Shown here: in pieces, positions 17,789 through 26,047 of the stretch | Layout: each line of letters opens with the position of its first letter | Position numbering within the stretch: position 1 is the stretch's first letter | Notes under the pieces: generated by a model | Databases searched by the model: none | Seen by the model: only the letters and a program-made list of their open reading frames with translations | Told to the model about the DNA's origin: nothing | Assembly (NCBI RefSeq): GCF_034347385.1 | Contig: NZ_CP133777.1 | Coordinates: forward strand, 248,001-312,000 | Reading direction: 5' to 3' | Origin: Actimicrobium sp. CCC2.4 | GTDB taxonomy: Bacteria > Pseudomonadota > Gammaproteobacteria > Burkholderiales > Burkholderiaceae_D | DNA: 64,000 nucleotides | Translations under genes and position numbers: made by a program

Positions 17789-18308
17789 TCAGATCATTGG
17801 AATACATTTGGAATTTTCATCCTGAGTTAAATCCAAATATATTCTCCAGTTATAAAATAAACGAATAATGTTTTCGTTTATAGTGTGCTGGGCTGGATCG
17901 TAATCACCGGAAACCGGCATATATCTAACAAAATGCTCAATCTCATGAGGATAATTAAAATCAGCATATATTTTCTCCACACCTCCTAATGGTCTTCAAT
18001 TTTTTCTTTATGTTCGAAGAGCCAGTACAAATTTAAAAATAACCATTTTTTATTGATATTATTTCTGATTGTTCGTGCTCAACAGACACTAAGCTGTGAA
18101 GCAACTCGCCAACTTTCCAAGCTTCTGATTTTCTTAATTGAGATAACTCAACTATTAGTTGATCTAATTCACAGCATAATCGGTCCTTCGCTAATTCAAC
18201 GATCCCATACCAGCCTATCATTTGATGCTCGTATCCCCAAAGAGCATCATGCCATGACAATGACGTATGCCTTCGGATAAACGCATATGATATTGGCATT
18301 AAATTCAA
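17789..18308 (-). pseudogene. DUF2247-like immunity gene with two frameshifts
   Basis: Three consecutive reading frames together spell one DUF2247-like protein of about 173 aa. The first part (18308-18036) starts TTG or ATG 18299 and ends IISIKNGYF-stop. Reading on with one extra T in the T run at about 18036-18040 gives LNLYWLFEHKEKIEDH. One more T near 17981-17985 gives LGGVEKIYADFNYPHEIEHF and continues to the stop at 17789. Both lesions are single-base losses in T runs. The family is an antidote often found behind contact-dependent toxins. AAGAGG upstream fits TTG 18308 best. Sequencing error in T runs is the main alternative to real decay. Confidence 0.7.
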
Positions 18309-18309
18309 T

Positions 18310-18486
18310 TTAGGGCCTCTTCATAATTCGTTGATTTGGAAATCCTGTAATGATGCCACCCTCAATAAACCGTTGATGTGTTATCACGCCTGCCGGATCA
18401 CGAATATATTTATAAATACCATTTTTACAATTAAGTACACTAACCACTTGCGGTAATATTCGATCAACACAATCTCCGCCACTGAT
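18310..18486 (-). pseudogene. Detached C-terminal tip of a polymorphic toxin
   Basis: This 58-codon open stretch has no start codon of its own and ends with TAA 2 bp before the DUF2247 start. It encodes ISGGDCVDRILPQVVSVLNC, then GIYKYIRDPAGVITHQRFI and GGIITGFPNQR, which reads like the last 60 residues of a Rhs/CdiA-type toxin. It is probably the 3' end of an older toxin displaced by recombination, left in front of its cognate immunity gene. It follows directly on the stop of the 108-aa immunity gene in another frame. Confidence 0.6.
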
Positions 18487-18488
18487 TT

Positions 18489-18815
18489 TTATAGAAAATA
18501 TTTATGCCTTAACAAGACAATTATTTTTGATTTTTTAGATAATCTTTTTTGTAAATATTGCGATCGTGGTGAGTCATTTACATAAAATAAAATTGGGTGT
18601 TTAGGGAAGGCAACTTCTGCAGGCTCATCATCAAAAGGATCCAGATTGCGCTTCAAAACAAAATGTTCACCGGGTGAATTTCCATTTTTGAAATAACTTC
18701 CTGCTTGATATGAACTTTCATGATCTTCGAATTTTATATCGAGGAGATCTTCCAGAAGATCTTTTGCTTCGCATAAATTAGTTGATAATAATCCATAGAG
18801 ATCGTAATTCGCCAT
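18489..18815 (-). CDS. Orphan immunity-like protein
   Basis: 108-aa acidic protein (MANYDLYGLLSTNLCEAKDLLEDLLDIKF, positions 1-29; then HESSYQAGSYF, GEHFVLKRNLDP, ILFYVNDSPRSQYLQKRLS). The pattern of an N-terminal helical segment followed by HESSY and a strand with NDxxR occurs in unnamed immunity proteins behind Rhs toxins. The C-terminal RHKYFL looks improvised: the frame runs out into the detached toxin tip, so the original 3' end may have been replaced at a recombination point. There is no good ribosome binding site before ATG 18815. Confidence 0.6.
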   Translation of the reverse strand: MANYDLYGLLSTNLCEAKDLLEDLLDIKFEDHESSYQAGSYFKNGNSPGEHFVLKRNLDPFDDEPAEVAFPKHPILFYVNDSPRSQYLQKRLSKKSKIIVLLRHKYFL

Positions 18816-18859
18816 GTTATAGAATTATTTTTTATCACTTATTCGAAAATTACTCAGCT

Positions 18860-18882
18860 GATCATTTTGCTCAAAAATGATC
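18860..18882. repeat. Perfect inverted repeat between immunity-island modules
   Basis: GATCATTTT (18860-18868) and AAAATGATC (18874-18882) flank 5 nt. It separates the amber-interrupted small frame from the 108-aa immunity gene and could act as a weak terminator or mark a module boundary. The remaining DNA of 18816-18912 is AT-rich and has no frame. Confidence 0.4.
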
Positions 18883-18912
18883 CTTAAAAAGTCTCTGCTT
18901 TTGACTCACTGG

Positions 18913-19080
18913 TTAAACAAAACTAACAAGTTTTTCAGCAATTTTCTGTGTTCGCTGTCGATCAGCCGTTAGTCCCATATGTTCAGTCTCAAGCTATAGT
19001 AGATACTCAAGAACTTGGCTACTTGGCTCACGAGCGATTAGCATTAAATAAATTGCAGGAACATAAGCATTGAAGGACAT
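18913..19080 (-). pseudogene. Small gene interrupted by an amber codon
   Basis: A 55-codon frame starting ATG 19080, with AAAAGG about 10 bases upstream, reads MSFNAYVPAIYLMLIAREP and so on to EYLL, then TAG at 18996-18994, then LETEHMGLTADRQRTQKIAEK and VSFV before TAA. The halves are in the same frame and both have natural amino-acid composition, so the TAG probably arose by one point mutation. It sits one position downstream of the intact immunity gene. Family unknown; likely a further small immunity protein. Confidence 0.5.
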
Positions 19081-19166
19081 AATAATTCAACCTTTTTTAC
19101 GTTAGATAAAAAAATCGTTAGTTTTATCGATGTAGGATTTATAAAATTATTTAAATCGAGTGATCT

Positions 19167-19451
19167 CTAAAGAACATCAAAGAATGGTTGGAATTGTGTC
19201 GATAATTGCGCCTCAGGTCCAAATTTTCCGTACTGGGAATAAATCTGTTTCTCTGAATCGAGATCAATCACCTCCGCTTCAAAGTCATTACTGTCCCAGT
19301 ATGTAATTCTAGCCACTGAAAATGGCGTATCCACATCAAGGCGAGCAGAAGGATTTTCAGAGTTACTGCCAACTGTCAAACGTACCGTTATGAGTTCTCG
19401 ACAAGGTGTTGCAACAACAGATTTTGCCCAATCAATAAAATCATTCAACAT
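19167..19451 (-). CDS. Immunity protein for the Rhs toxin tip (TriTu-like)
   Basis: 94-aa soluble protein, MLNDFIDWAKSVVATPC at the start, with SARLDVDTPFSVARITYWDS in the middle and a C-terminal TQFQPFFDVL. ATG 19451 has a strong AAGGAG 6-7 bases upstream; the longer frame to 19505 would overlap the toxin and lacks such a site. It begins 20 bp after the Rhs stop, the standard place for a cognate antidote, and should bind and neutralise the toxin tip in the cytosol. Resemblance to TriTu, the antidote of the EF-Tu-modifying toxin TreTu, is from memory and tentative. Its GC content is low like the toxin tip. Confidence 0.7.
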   Translation of the reverse strand: MLNDFIDWAKSVVATPCRELITVRLTVGSNSENPSARLDVDTPFSVARITYWDSNDFEAEVIDLDSEKQIYSQYGKFGPEAQLSTQFQPFFDVL

Positions 19452-19470
19452 AAATTTCTCCTTGTTAAAT

Positions 19471-22400
19471 CTACTTGATAGCTTGCGATATAATTTCAGT
19501 CGCATTTGGCATTTGAGGAACAGATTGCCCTTTTCTGAGCGCCAAACGTCCTTCTAATGAATTTGGCCCAATTATTTTAGACCAACCCTGGCTGGTCTCT
19601 TTTAAAGATGAAGTTGGCACATTGAACTCAACATAGACGCTTCCCGGCCTAGCCTGATTAACAAAAGCAGAGGGATTTGCCGGCACAGCTACATGCGTGG
19701 TGCCAGAGAAGCTTTCTTGCACTTTTCCGGATACGCTCATTGAGGCGGCTTCCGCCGGTGACATCCATCGCCCAACTCGCGTAGTACCTACATTTACAGC
19801 ACTGCTACCCCAATTGGTAATTCCCCCATTTTGCCGCCCGCCACCAGCCCCCGCACTCCCACCCGGCGTCGTCCCCGACGGATTCATCACCATACCGCCA
19901 AGAATGGCCGCATCCTCGTCCGACATCCCCGCCGTGGTTCCTTGCAGCGTACAGGCTGCCACCGCGTTTTGCACGTCGAGCGCACGACGCAAGTACGCAT
20001 ACGCGGCGTCGACATCCCCATCGACCCGCGCTTGCGTCGAGAGTTCGCGCAGCGCTGCCGAGCTTTGTGCGGGACTGCAAGTGGCCGGGCATTGCGCTGC
20101 CAGTCCGAGTACGTCGATCGCGCCTAGCGGGTTGCCGTTGACGTAGCCGTAGGTATTGAATCCGCCGTCCAGCCCGATCGGATCGGATTGCAGATAGCGT
20201 CCGGTAGCCGGGTCGTAATCCCTGAAAATATTGTAGTGGCGATCGGTTTCAGCATCGGCGTAATGGCCCGGCAAGCGCAGGTTCAGCGTGATTTTTTGCG
20301 TTGTGATGGTGGCTAGTCCGAAGGCGCTGTAGCGGGCTTGCCATACCACCTGCTGATGCTCGTCGGTGGCCAGTTGCGGTGTGCCGAGGTGGTCGGTGTG
20401 GAGCGCGTACAGCCGGCTGTCGGTGGCCTCGTCATGCCAGCCGATCCAGCTACGCAAGGCGGCCAGTACACCGGTCGGGGCGGGCGCGTAGGCCAGTTGT
20501 GCGACGGGCATCTGGTTCAGGTAGACGGTGTGCGCCGTGACGCGACCACTGTCGTCGATTTCGCTGGCGAACTGCTTGCCCTGATAGAGGAAGTAGGTGG
20601 TGCGCGCTTTGCCGTGGGCATCGAAGGTAGTTTTGCTGACGCGCTCGCCGGTCGCGTTGTAGGCGTAGCGGGCAACCGGGCCGGCGGCCGTGTCGACATC
20701 GCGCAAGCGTCCGGTGACGTCATAGCGCAGCTGCTGCAAGCCGATGGTCAGCGGATTGCCGGCGGCGTCGTAGTCGTAACGACTATCCCGGTCGCCCTGG
20801 CGGATCGATGCGAGGCGGTTACTCGCGGGCTGGTAGGCAAGCGTTTGCCGGTCCGCCCCGGTGAGGCGGTTGCCGACGGCGTCGTAGGTCCAGCGGGCTT
20901 TTTCGAATGGCGTGTCGACCTGGTCCAGTCGGTCAAGGGCGTCGTAACCGTAGCGTTCGTCGTGCTGTGTGGCGCTGGCCGCTGTGCTGCGCGTGATACT
21001 GGTAATCCGCCCGACGCGGTCGTAGCGCACCTGCTGCGCATACAGCGGGTGCTTGCCGGCCACCGTCACACCGATGCGCTGACCAGTTGCCGGAGCGCTC
21101 TGGTATCGCGTTGCCACGCCGTTGCCATGCGTAAAGCCGGTTAGTCCGGTGAACGGATTGAGGCTGATACCGGTGGCCAGCGCTCGCGTGCGGTGGCCAT
21201 CAGCACTGACGAGGTCGAGGCGCTGCGGGCGGCTGGCGTGATCGAAGGTCAGCGCCAGCGTTTCGCCCGATGGCAACGCCGCGCGGTCGAGGCGGTTGAG
21301 GCTGTCGTAGTGATAGCTGGTACTGAACCGCAACGGCGCACTGCGCTCGCGTGTGAGCCAGTCGGTGCGGACAGTCACGCGGCCATTGTCGTCATGCTGG
21401 AACCGGGTGCTTTGCTGCGGATGGGCGATCTCGATCAGGCGGTCGCCGTGATAGCGGTACGCGGTGCGAACGGCACCGGCGCGACCGGCGCTGGCCTCCA
21501 GGATGAGCCGGCCGGCGGCATCGTATTGATAGCGCCTCGAGTTGCCGTTGGCGTCGGTGCGCAGGATCAGCTGGTCTGCGGCGTCGTAGCGGGCTGTACG
21601 GGTGCCGCTGTCGGGACTGTCGACACGCACCGTCCGGCCAAAATCATCGACGATGCGGTGCGTGGACGCGCCGTTCGCATCGGTGAGCCGGTCGACCAGC
21701 GACGTGCCGGGCAGGTAGCCCGGGCGGGTCACCGCCGGTGCAGGTCCGTCGGCGTTCTGCAGCACTGCTGCGATCCGGCCGGCTGCATCGACCTCGTAAG
21801 CCGTCTTGCGGCCGAGTGTATCGGTATGGCTGGCCAGCTGGCCGGTGACGGCGTCGTAGGCGAATTGCGTGACCGCCTGCGCAGGATCGGTCAGTTGCGC
21901 GAGGCGGTGCTGATCGTCGTAACTGTAGCTGCTGACGATGTTGGCATCACTACCGAGCAGGCGGGTTTGCAGCAACTGACTTTCGGTGTCGCTGACTTCG
22001 CTGGAGGTATTGCCGTCCTGATCGCGCAGTCCGCGCTGGCGACCGGCAGCATCCCGCAAGGCGTCGACCCACGAGCCATCGGGACGGATCAGCCGTTGCG
22101 GCAGACCGGCAGCGTTGTAGTTGATCTGCGTGACGAGCTCGACCGGCGATGCGGCCGCGTCGAACCAGCGCGGCGGCGCGGGATGCAAAAACTGCGTCAG
22201 CCGGATCAGCTGGCCGCGGGCATTGCGGGCGACACCAGTGACGACAGGCGGATGGATACCGTCGCTGACCGTAACCTGATCCGGATGGCCGGTGGCCGCG
22301 TGCCGCAGCGGCGTGCGACGGTTACCCGGTGCAATCGTCTCGACCAGAAAATCGCCGCGCGCGTCGTAGCGCCATTGCGTGACATCCGAATCGGTCGGAC

Positions 22401-23904
22401 TGCCGGTGGGACCGTTCGGCAGCGGCCCATCGATGGCGGTGGGCAGGCTGCGGCCATTGATGACGGTGTAGCGGAAGCTGGTCGTGCGACTGATCGCCGT
22501 GGCGGATGTCCCGGGTTCCCAGCCGCTTTCAGTCACCTCCAGCGGCTGGCCGGCGGCGTTGTAACTGATCTGCGTGACGACTTCCTGTCCCGGCACCACG
22601 CTCGGGCGCGCGACTTGCGTCGGGCCGAAGCCGGTATCGCTGTGGTACTGGAACCGCGCTTGCCTTTGGGCCGGTTGCGGCTGGCCATTTAGGTAGACGA
22701 TCCGATCGATCGCCAGCGTACGGCCGACATGGTCTAGCATCAGGTGCACGCCGGACAGCGGCTGACCCGCGGCATTGAGCCGCGTCGTTGCGGTCAGCTG
22801 GCCGAGCGCATTGTAGGCATAGCGGATATTGCCTTCGCTGCACAGGCGGCAGCCCGGACCGCGCACTTCCAGCACCTGATGCCGGTCGCCGACGACCGCG
22901 TGGCGGTAAGTGGTGCGCTGGCCGAGGCTGTTGGTCAGGACCGTTTCGGTGCTGCTGGGGTAATCGAGCGTGACCTTGTCGACGTCGCCGGCATGGGTGC
23001 TCAGGACCGCCTTGCCGTCGACGTTGTAGGCGTAGCTCGAGAACCGTTCGCTGCCGATGCTGATGCCGGTCAGCAGGGTCGGATGCTGCGGGTCTTCGTA
23101 GTGATAAGCGCGTTGCTGGTCGGGGCCGGTGACGCCGGTGAGGTTGGCCAGCGTGGTGGAAGGATTGACGGTCGCCCCTGCCGGTAGCGCGCTGCCGTAG
23201 GCGTAGGCGAAGGTGCCGACCGGGCTGAGTATGGTCTGTACGCCGCGGAAACGGTGCCGGTCCTTGCGCAGCGTTTGCCGGTCCGGATACCCCAGCCGCA
23301 ATTGCCGCCCTTGCGGGTCCGTCACCGTTTGCAACAGGCCGTCGTCGTCGTGCGTCATGCTGACGAACTGCCCGCCGGGCACCCGGATCATCTCCAGCCG
23401 TCCACGCGCCGTGAAGGTCAGCTGGCGGCCATCGACTTGCGTCCACAGATAGTCGTTGCCGCGCGCGCCGCGCCGGATGACGACGGTGCCATGGGCCGGA
23501 TTGCCGGTGCTGCAGCGGCTCGGGTCGAGCGGATCGCGGCTGAAGCTCAGATGGGTGCCGTCGGCCAGGACGATTTGCAGCGTCTTGCCGGCGACGTAGA
23601 GCTCGGTTTCATACGACAGTTTCCAGCCGCGACCGAGGATGCCATTGGGGATGCGCGGGCCGCTGAAATCGCTGTTGTAGTAGCGCACCAGCTCAAGACC
23701 GAGCACGCCGGGCAAGGCCGGCATGTCGACTTCGCGCTGGAACTTGTTGCCGGTGGTGAGGTTGATCGGATTGCCGGCGCAGCCTGTGCCGGGGTCGCCG
23801 GTGGTGCCGGCGAGGTTGGTGCATTGAGGAGTCGCGAAAGCCGCATGAACAGCACCGGAGAACAAGGCGCACAGCAACAGGAAAATGACATTGAGGTGCT
23901 TCAT
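19471..23904 (-). CDS. Secreted Rhs/YD-repeat polymorphic toxin
   Basis: 1,477-aa Rhs protein. ATG 23904 overlaps the preceding OmpA stop (ATGA) and starts a Sec signal peptide (MKHLNVIFLLLCALFSGAVHA); the upstream 14 codons to 23946 are unneeded. A DUF6531-like region (NPINLTTGNKFQREVDMP) is followed by dozens of YD repeats that build the Rhs shell, then the conserved core ending GRYLQSDPIGLDGGFNTYGY and DVLGL near residue 1268. The last 209 residues vary: a linker, a Gly-rich hinge, then an about 100-aa tip with RWMSPAEA, GTTHVAVPANPSAFV, SVYVEFNVP and GPNSLEGRLA that looks like an ADP-ribosyltransferase of the TreTu type (tentative). GC falls over the tip. No PAAR domain is present, unlike type VI Rhs effectors. 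Confidence 0.88.
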   Translation of the reverse strand: MKHLNVIFLLLCALFSGAVHAAFATPQCTNLAGTTGDPGTGCAGNPINLTTGNKFQREVDMPALPGVLGLELVRYYNSDFSGPRIPNGILGRGWKLSYETELYVAGKTLQIVLADGTHLSFSRDPLDPSRCSTGNPAHGTVVIRRGARGNDYLWTQVDGRQLTFTARGRLEMIRVPGGQFVSMTHDDDGLLQTVTDPQGRQLRLGYPDRQTLRKDRHRFRGVQTILSPVGTFAYAYGSALPAGATVNPSTTLANLTGVTGPDQQRAYHYEDPQHPTLLTGISIGSERFSSYAYNVDGKAVLSTHAGDVDKVTLDYPSSTETVLTNSLGQRTTYRHAVVGDRHQVLEVRGPGCRLCSEGNIRYAYNALGQLTATTRLNAAGQPLSGVHLMLDHVGRTLAIDRIVYLNGQPQPAQRQARFQYHSDTGFGPTQVARPSVVPGQEVVTQISYNAAGQPLEVTESGWEPGTSATAISRTTSFRYTVINGRSLPTAIDGPLPNGPTGSPTDSDVTQWRYDARGDFLVETIAPGNRRTPLRHAATGHPDQVTVSDGIHPPVVTGVARNARGQLIRLTQFLHPAPPRWFDAAASPVELVTQINYNAAGLPQRLIRPDGSWVDALRDAAGRQRGLRDQDGNTSSEVSDTESQLLQTRLLGSDANIVSSYSYDDQHRLAQLTDPAQAVTQFAYDAVTGQLASHTDTLGRKTAYEVDAAGRIAAVLQNADGPAPAVTRPGYLPGTSLVDRLTDANGASTHRIVDDFGRTVRVDSPDSGTRTARYDAADQLILRTDANGNSRRYQYDAAGRLILEASAGRAGAVRTAYRYHGDRLIEIAHPQQSTRFQHDDNGRVTVRTDWLTRERSAPLRFSTSYHYDSLNRLDRAALPSGETLALTFDHASRPQRLDLVSADGHRTRALATGISLNPFTGLTGFTHGNGVATRYQSAPATGQRIGVTVAGKHPLYAQQVRYDRVGRITSITRSTAASATQHDERYGYDALDRLDQVDTPFEKARWTYDAVGNRLTGADRQTLAYQPASNRLASIRQGDRDSRYDYDAAGNPLTIGLQQLRYDVTGRLRDVDTAAGPVARYAYNATGERVSKTTFDAHGKARTTYFLYQGKQFASEIDDSGRVTAHTVYLNQMPVAQLAYAPAPTGVLAALRSWIGWHDEATDSRLYALHTDHLGTPQLATDEHQQVVWQARYSAFGLATITTQKITLNLRLPGHYADAETDRHYNIFRDYDPATGRYLQSDPIGLDGGFNTYGYVNGNPLGAIDVLGLAAQCPATCSPAQSSAALRELSTQARVDGDVDAAYAYLRRALDVQNAVAACTLQGTTAGMSDEDAAILGGMVMNPSGTTPGGSAGAGGGRQNGGITNWGSSAVNVGTTRVGRWMSPAEAASMSVSGKVQESFSGTTHVAVPANPSAFVNQARPGSVYVEFNVPTSSLKETSQGWSKIIGPNSLEGRLALRKGQSVPQMPNATEIISQAIK

Positions 23905-24593
23905 TGCGGGAACTCCACGACGACACGGCGATTCGCTTTCAGGCATTCCTGCTGCGCGGCCAGCGCCATGCCTGTACAGCGGGTCGGGTCAATGACCGGA
24001 TTGCTGGCACCGAGACCTTCGGACTTGATGGCAACGCCGGCCAGTCCGTGCACAAGAAAATACCTGCGCACCGCATCGGCCCGCGCTTGCGACAAGGCCT
24101 GATTGATCCCGTCCGGACCGATCTGGTCGGTGTAGCCGAGCACGTTGATGGCACTGACGCCAGCGTCGCGGGCATAGGCCACAAGCGCATCGAGGCTGGC
24201 CATGCCGGCTGCAGACAAGTTGCTGCTGCCGAAGGCAAACAGCACGTCGGCCGGCAAGGTCGTGCGCGCCGCTACCGGACAATCACGCACCGGACAATGT
24301 CCATCGATGCAATCACTGCCACCGCCGCTGCCGGTGCCGGTTCCCGGCGTGACGCTGGTGCATCCGGTGGCCGGGCAATCCGGTGCGGGTGACGGGTTGG
24401 CTGGAGGATCGACCGGTCGGCCGTTATTGCCGGCACCAGGCAGCAAAACCGGGTCCTGCTCGTATGCGTCGGATTGCATCTGCAGCGTGATCTGGCTGAC
24501 CATCGGGATACGGCCGGCGGCAATCAGCTGCGTTGCAAACGTATCGGTGCCGGCATCCTGCGCGGCCAGATACGCCGCATAGAGCGAGCGCAC
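23901..24593 (-). CDS. OmpA-domain protein, probably the 3' half of an amber-split TadE-OmpA gene
   Basis: Residues about 105-230 form an OmpA C-terminal peptidoglycan-binding domain (LFAFGSSNLSAAG, LGYTDQIGPDGINQALSQARA, and NRRVVVEF at the end). A Pro/Gly/Ser linker with four Cys residues precedes it. The GTG at 24593 has no ribosome binding site, and the frame is open back to the TAG at 24629-24627, where it joins the TadE-like frame without shift; the joining residues ITHGYTPSIPLVRSLYAAYL continue a TadE-type C-terminus. The stop overlaps the Rhs start, so this protein is probably co-made with the Rhs toxin and could tether it or the machinery to the cell wall. Confidence 0.72.
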   Translation of the reverse strand: MRSLYAAYLAAQDAGTDTFATQLIAAGRIPMVSQITLQMQSDAYEQDPVLLPGAGNNGRPVDPPANPSPAPDCPATGCTSVTPGTGTGSGGGSDCIDGHCPVRDCPVAARTTLPADVLFAFGSSNLSAAGMASLDALVAYARDAGVSAINVLGYTDQIGPDGINQALSQARADAVRRYFLVHGLAGVAIKSEGLGASNPVIDPTRCTGMALAAQQECLKANRRVVVEFPQ

Positions 24594-24626
24594 CAGCGGG
24601 ATGCTTGGCGTGTAGCCGTGCGTGAT

Positions 24627-25115
24627 CTACAGCTTGATGAGGTTGGCATCCTGGATGCTCTGGCCGGAAGTCGTGCCGATGGCCGCGCCCTTGAAGGCCT
24701 GGCCGCTATTGGGAATGACGCGCTTGCCGTTCGGATTGGTGCTGGCTAGACGATCGTCGTGCCAATCGGCAAAGCTCTCGCGGGTGGGATTTTGCAGCGT
24801 GATGCGGACGTTGGCGTCGACGTCGCCGCTGGCTTTGACGAGCGCCGCAGCGAGTTTGTCGGCGCTGGTGCCGCCACCGTACATCGGCACCAGCGCCTTC
24901 GCGTAGGCATCACGGATAGCGCTCAGATCGGCATGCTGCACGCTGCCGGCACGCGCCGCCATGAAGGCCGCATGGTGCATCTGGTTGCGGACGAAATACA
25001 CCATGCCGTATTGCAGGATGGCCAGGCCAAGCAAGGTGATCAGCGGCCCGATCACGGTGAACTCGATCATCGACAGGCCGCGTTGGCGGGAGGCGGAATA
25101 AAAAGGAAAGGGCAT
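24627..25115 (-). CDS. TadE-like pilus-assembly protein, probably the 5' half of an amber-split gene
   Basis: 162 aa. An N-terminal basic stretch with QRGLSMIEFTVIGPLITLLG, then a single membrane segment, is the TadE/TadG pseudopilin-like start (class III, cleaved before the hydrophobic segment; glutamate at +5 like). The domain ends prematurely at TAG in SIQDANLIKL-stop. Complete relatives continue with ITHGY and further residues, exactly what is encoded directly after the TAG. Together the two halves would make a 404-aa inner-membrane-anchored TadE-OmpA protein. Confidence 0.65.
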   Translation of the reverse strand: MPFPFYSASRQRGLSMIEFTVIGPLITLLGLAILQYGMVYFVRNQMHHAAFMAARAGSVQHADLSAIRDAYAKALVPMYGGGTSADKLAAALVKASGDVDANVRITLQNPTRESFADWHDDRLASTNPNGKRVIPNSGQAFKGAAIGTTSGQSIQDANLIKL

Positions 25116-25270
25116 GACAGGCTAGGCACTAAACGAATGGACAGGAAGCTCCATTTGCCATGCCATCCAGTGCCCGCACAATGACTTCCGGCAGCGTTAG
25201 TTCTGGCCACCATTGACGCTGATTACCTGGGGCAAAAACCGCAACAAGATGTTGTGTGGCCGCCCCGCTA

Positions 25271-26047
25271 CTAGCCGATCAGAAAATTCGTCGGCCGCGT
25301 TCCCGGCAGCGCGGCACCACCGGTCTCGTCCTTCAAGGCGACGCCCGACAGCCGTCGCCGGAAAGCTTGCGCCAGCAGATAGTGCAACTTGTCGGCTGCC
25401 TCGGCATGACGCAAACCGGCTGGCCGGACATTCGAAATGCAGTTGCGGCTGGCATCGGTCAAGCCCGCACGCGGTTGCCAGGTCAGGTACAAACCCATGC
25501 TGTCCGGTGCACTCAGCCCTGGCCGCTCGCCGATCAGCACGACCACCATCTGCGCACCCAGCCGTTCGGCGATCTCGTCACCGATGGCCACGCGGCCCTG
25601 TTCGACGATGCACAGCGGCGCCACCGACCAGTTTTCTGCAGCGGCTTGCGCCAGTATCAGCGCGAGGAAAGGCGCCGCATTCTGCATGATCGCGTGCGCG
25701 GACAAACCGTCGGCAATCACGAACGCGAGGTCATGCCGGCCCGGCTCGAGCAAGTTGCGCGAGGCAGCATCAAGCTGGCGACCCAGGTCCGGCCGCTGCA
25801 AATACGTGATCCGGTCAGCCGCCGCGCTGTGCAATAGCAGGCAGGGCCGGCCGATGTCTTGCGCCAGCCGAGACGCATCAAGCGCCAGATGCACCGCGTC
25901 GCGTGCCTGCGCATGCGCGAGCTGGAACGCCAGATGGGCGCTGGTCGGCAGGCTCGCGCCAACCCGGCCCAGCGCGATGCGGGCATCGGTGAACTGGCGC
26001 AGCGCCTGCCACGGATTGCCAACTACGAGATCGGTGTCATCGCTCAT
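25271..26047 (-). CDS. eutC: Ethanolamine ammonia-lyase small subunit
   Basis: 258-aa small subunit of the adenosylcobalamin-dependent enzyme that turns ethanolamine into acetaldehyde and ammonia. Motifs include [63 protein letters not shown] (read in two parts) and [11 protein letters not shown], all typical of EutC. The start is ATG 26047, overlapping the eutB stop (ATGA); an extension to 26374 lies inside eutB. It ends the eat-eutB-eutC operon. Confidence 0.94.
   Translation of the reverse strand: MSDDTDLVVGNPWQALRQFTDARIALGRVGASLPTSAHLAFQLAHAQARDAVHLALDASRLAQDIGRPCLLLHSAAADRITYLQRPDLGRQLDAASRNLLEPGRHDLAFVIADGLSAHAIMQNAAPFLALILAQAAAENWSVAPLCIVEQGRVAIGDEIAERLGAQMVVVLIGERPGLSAPDSMGLYLTWQPRAGLTDASRNCISNVRPAGLRHAEAADKLHYLLAQAFRRRLSGVALKDETGGAALPGTRPTNFLIG

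Noticed and set aside
21193-22692. 499-codon open frame opposite the Rhs gene
   Set aside because: Val/Ala/Arg/Gly-rich shadow of YD repeats; no domain and no ribosome binding site.
24202-24582. Plus-strand frame opposite the OmpA-domain gene
   Set aside because: Antisense shadow; the minus strand shows the OmpA peptidoglycan-binding motif.
18913-24629. Genome-wide amber reassignment to explain the two in-frame TAG codons
   Set aside because: Several intact genes here end with TAG (for example at 29618-29620, 35854-35856 and 19169-19167), so TAG is a normal stop.
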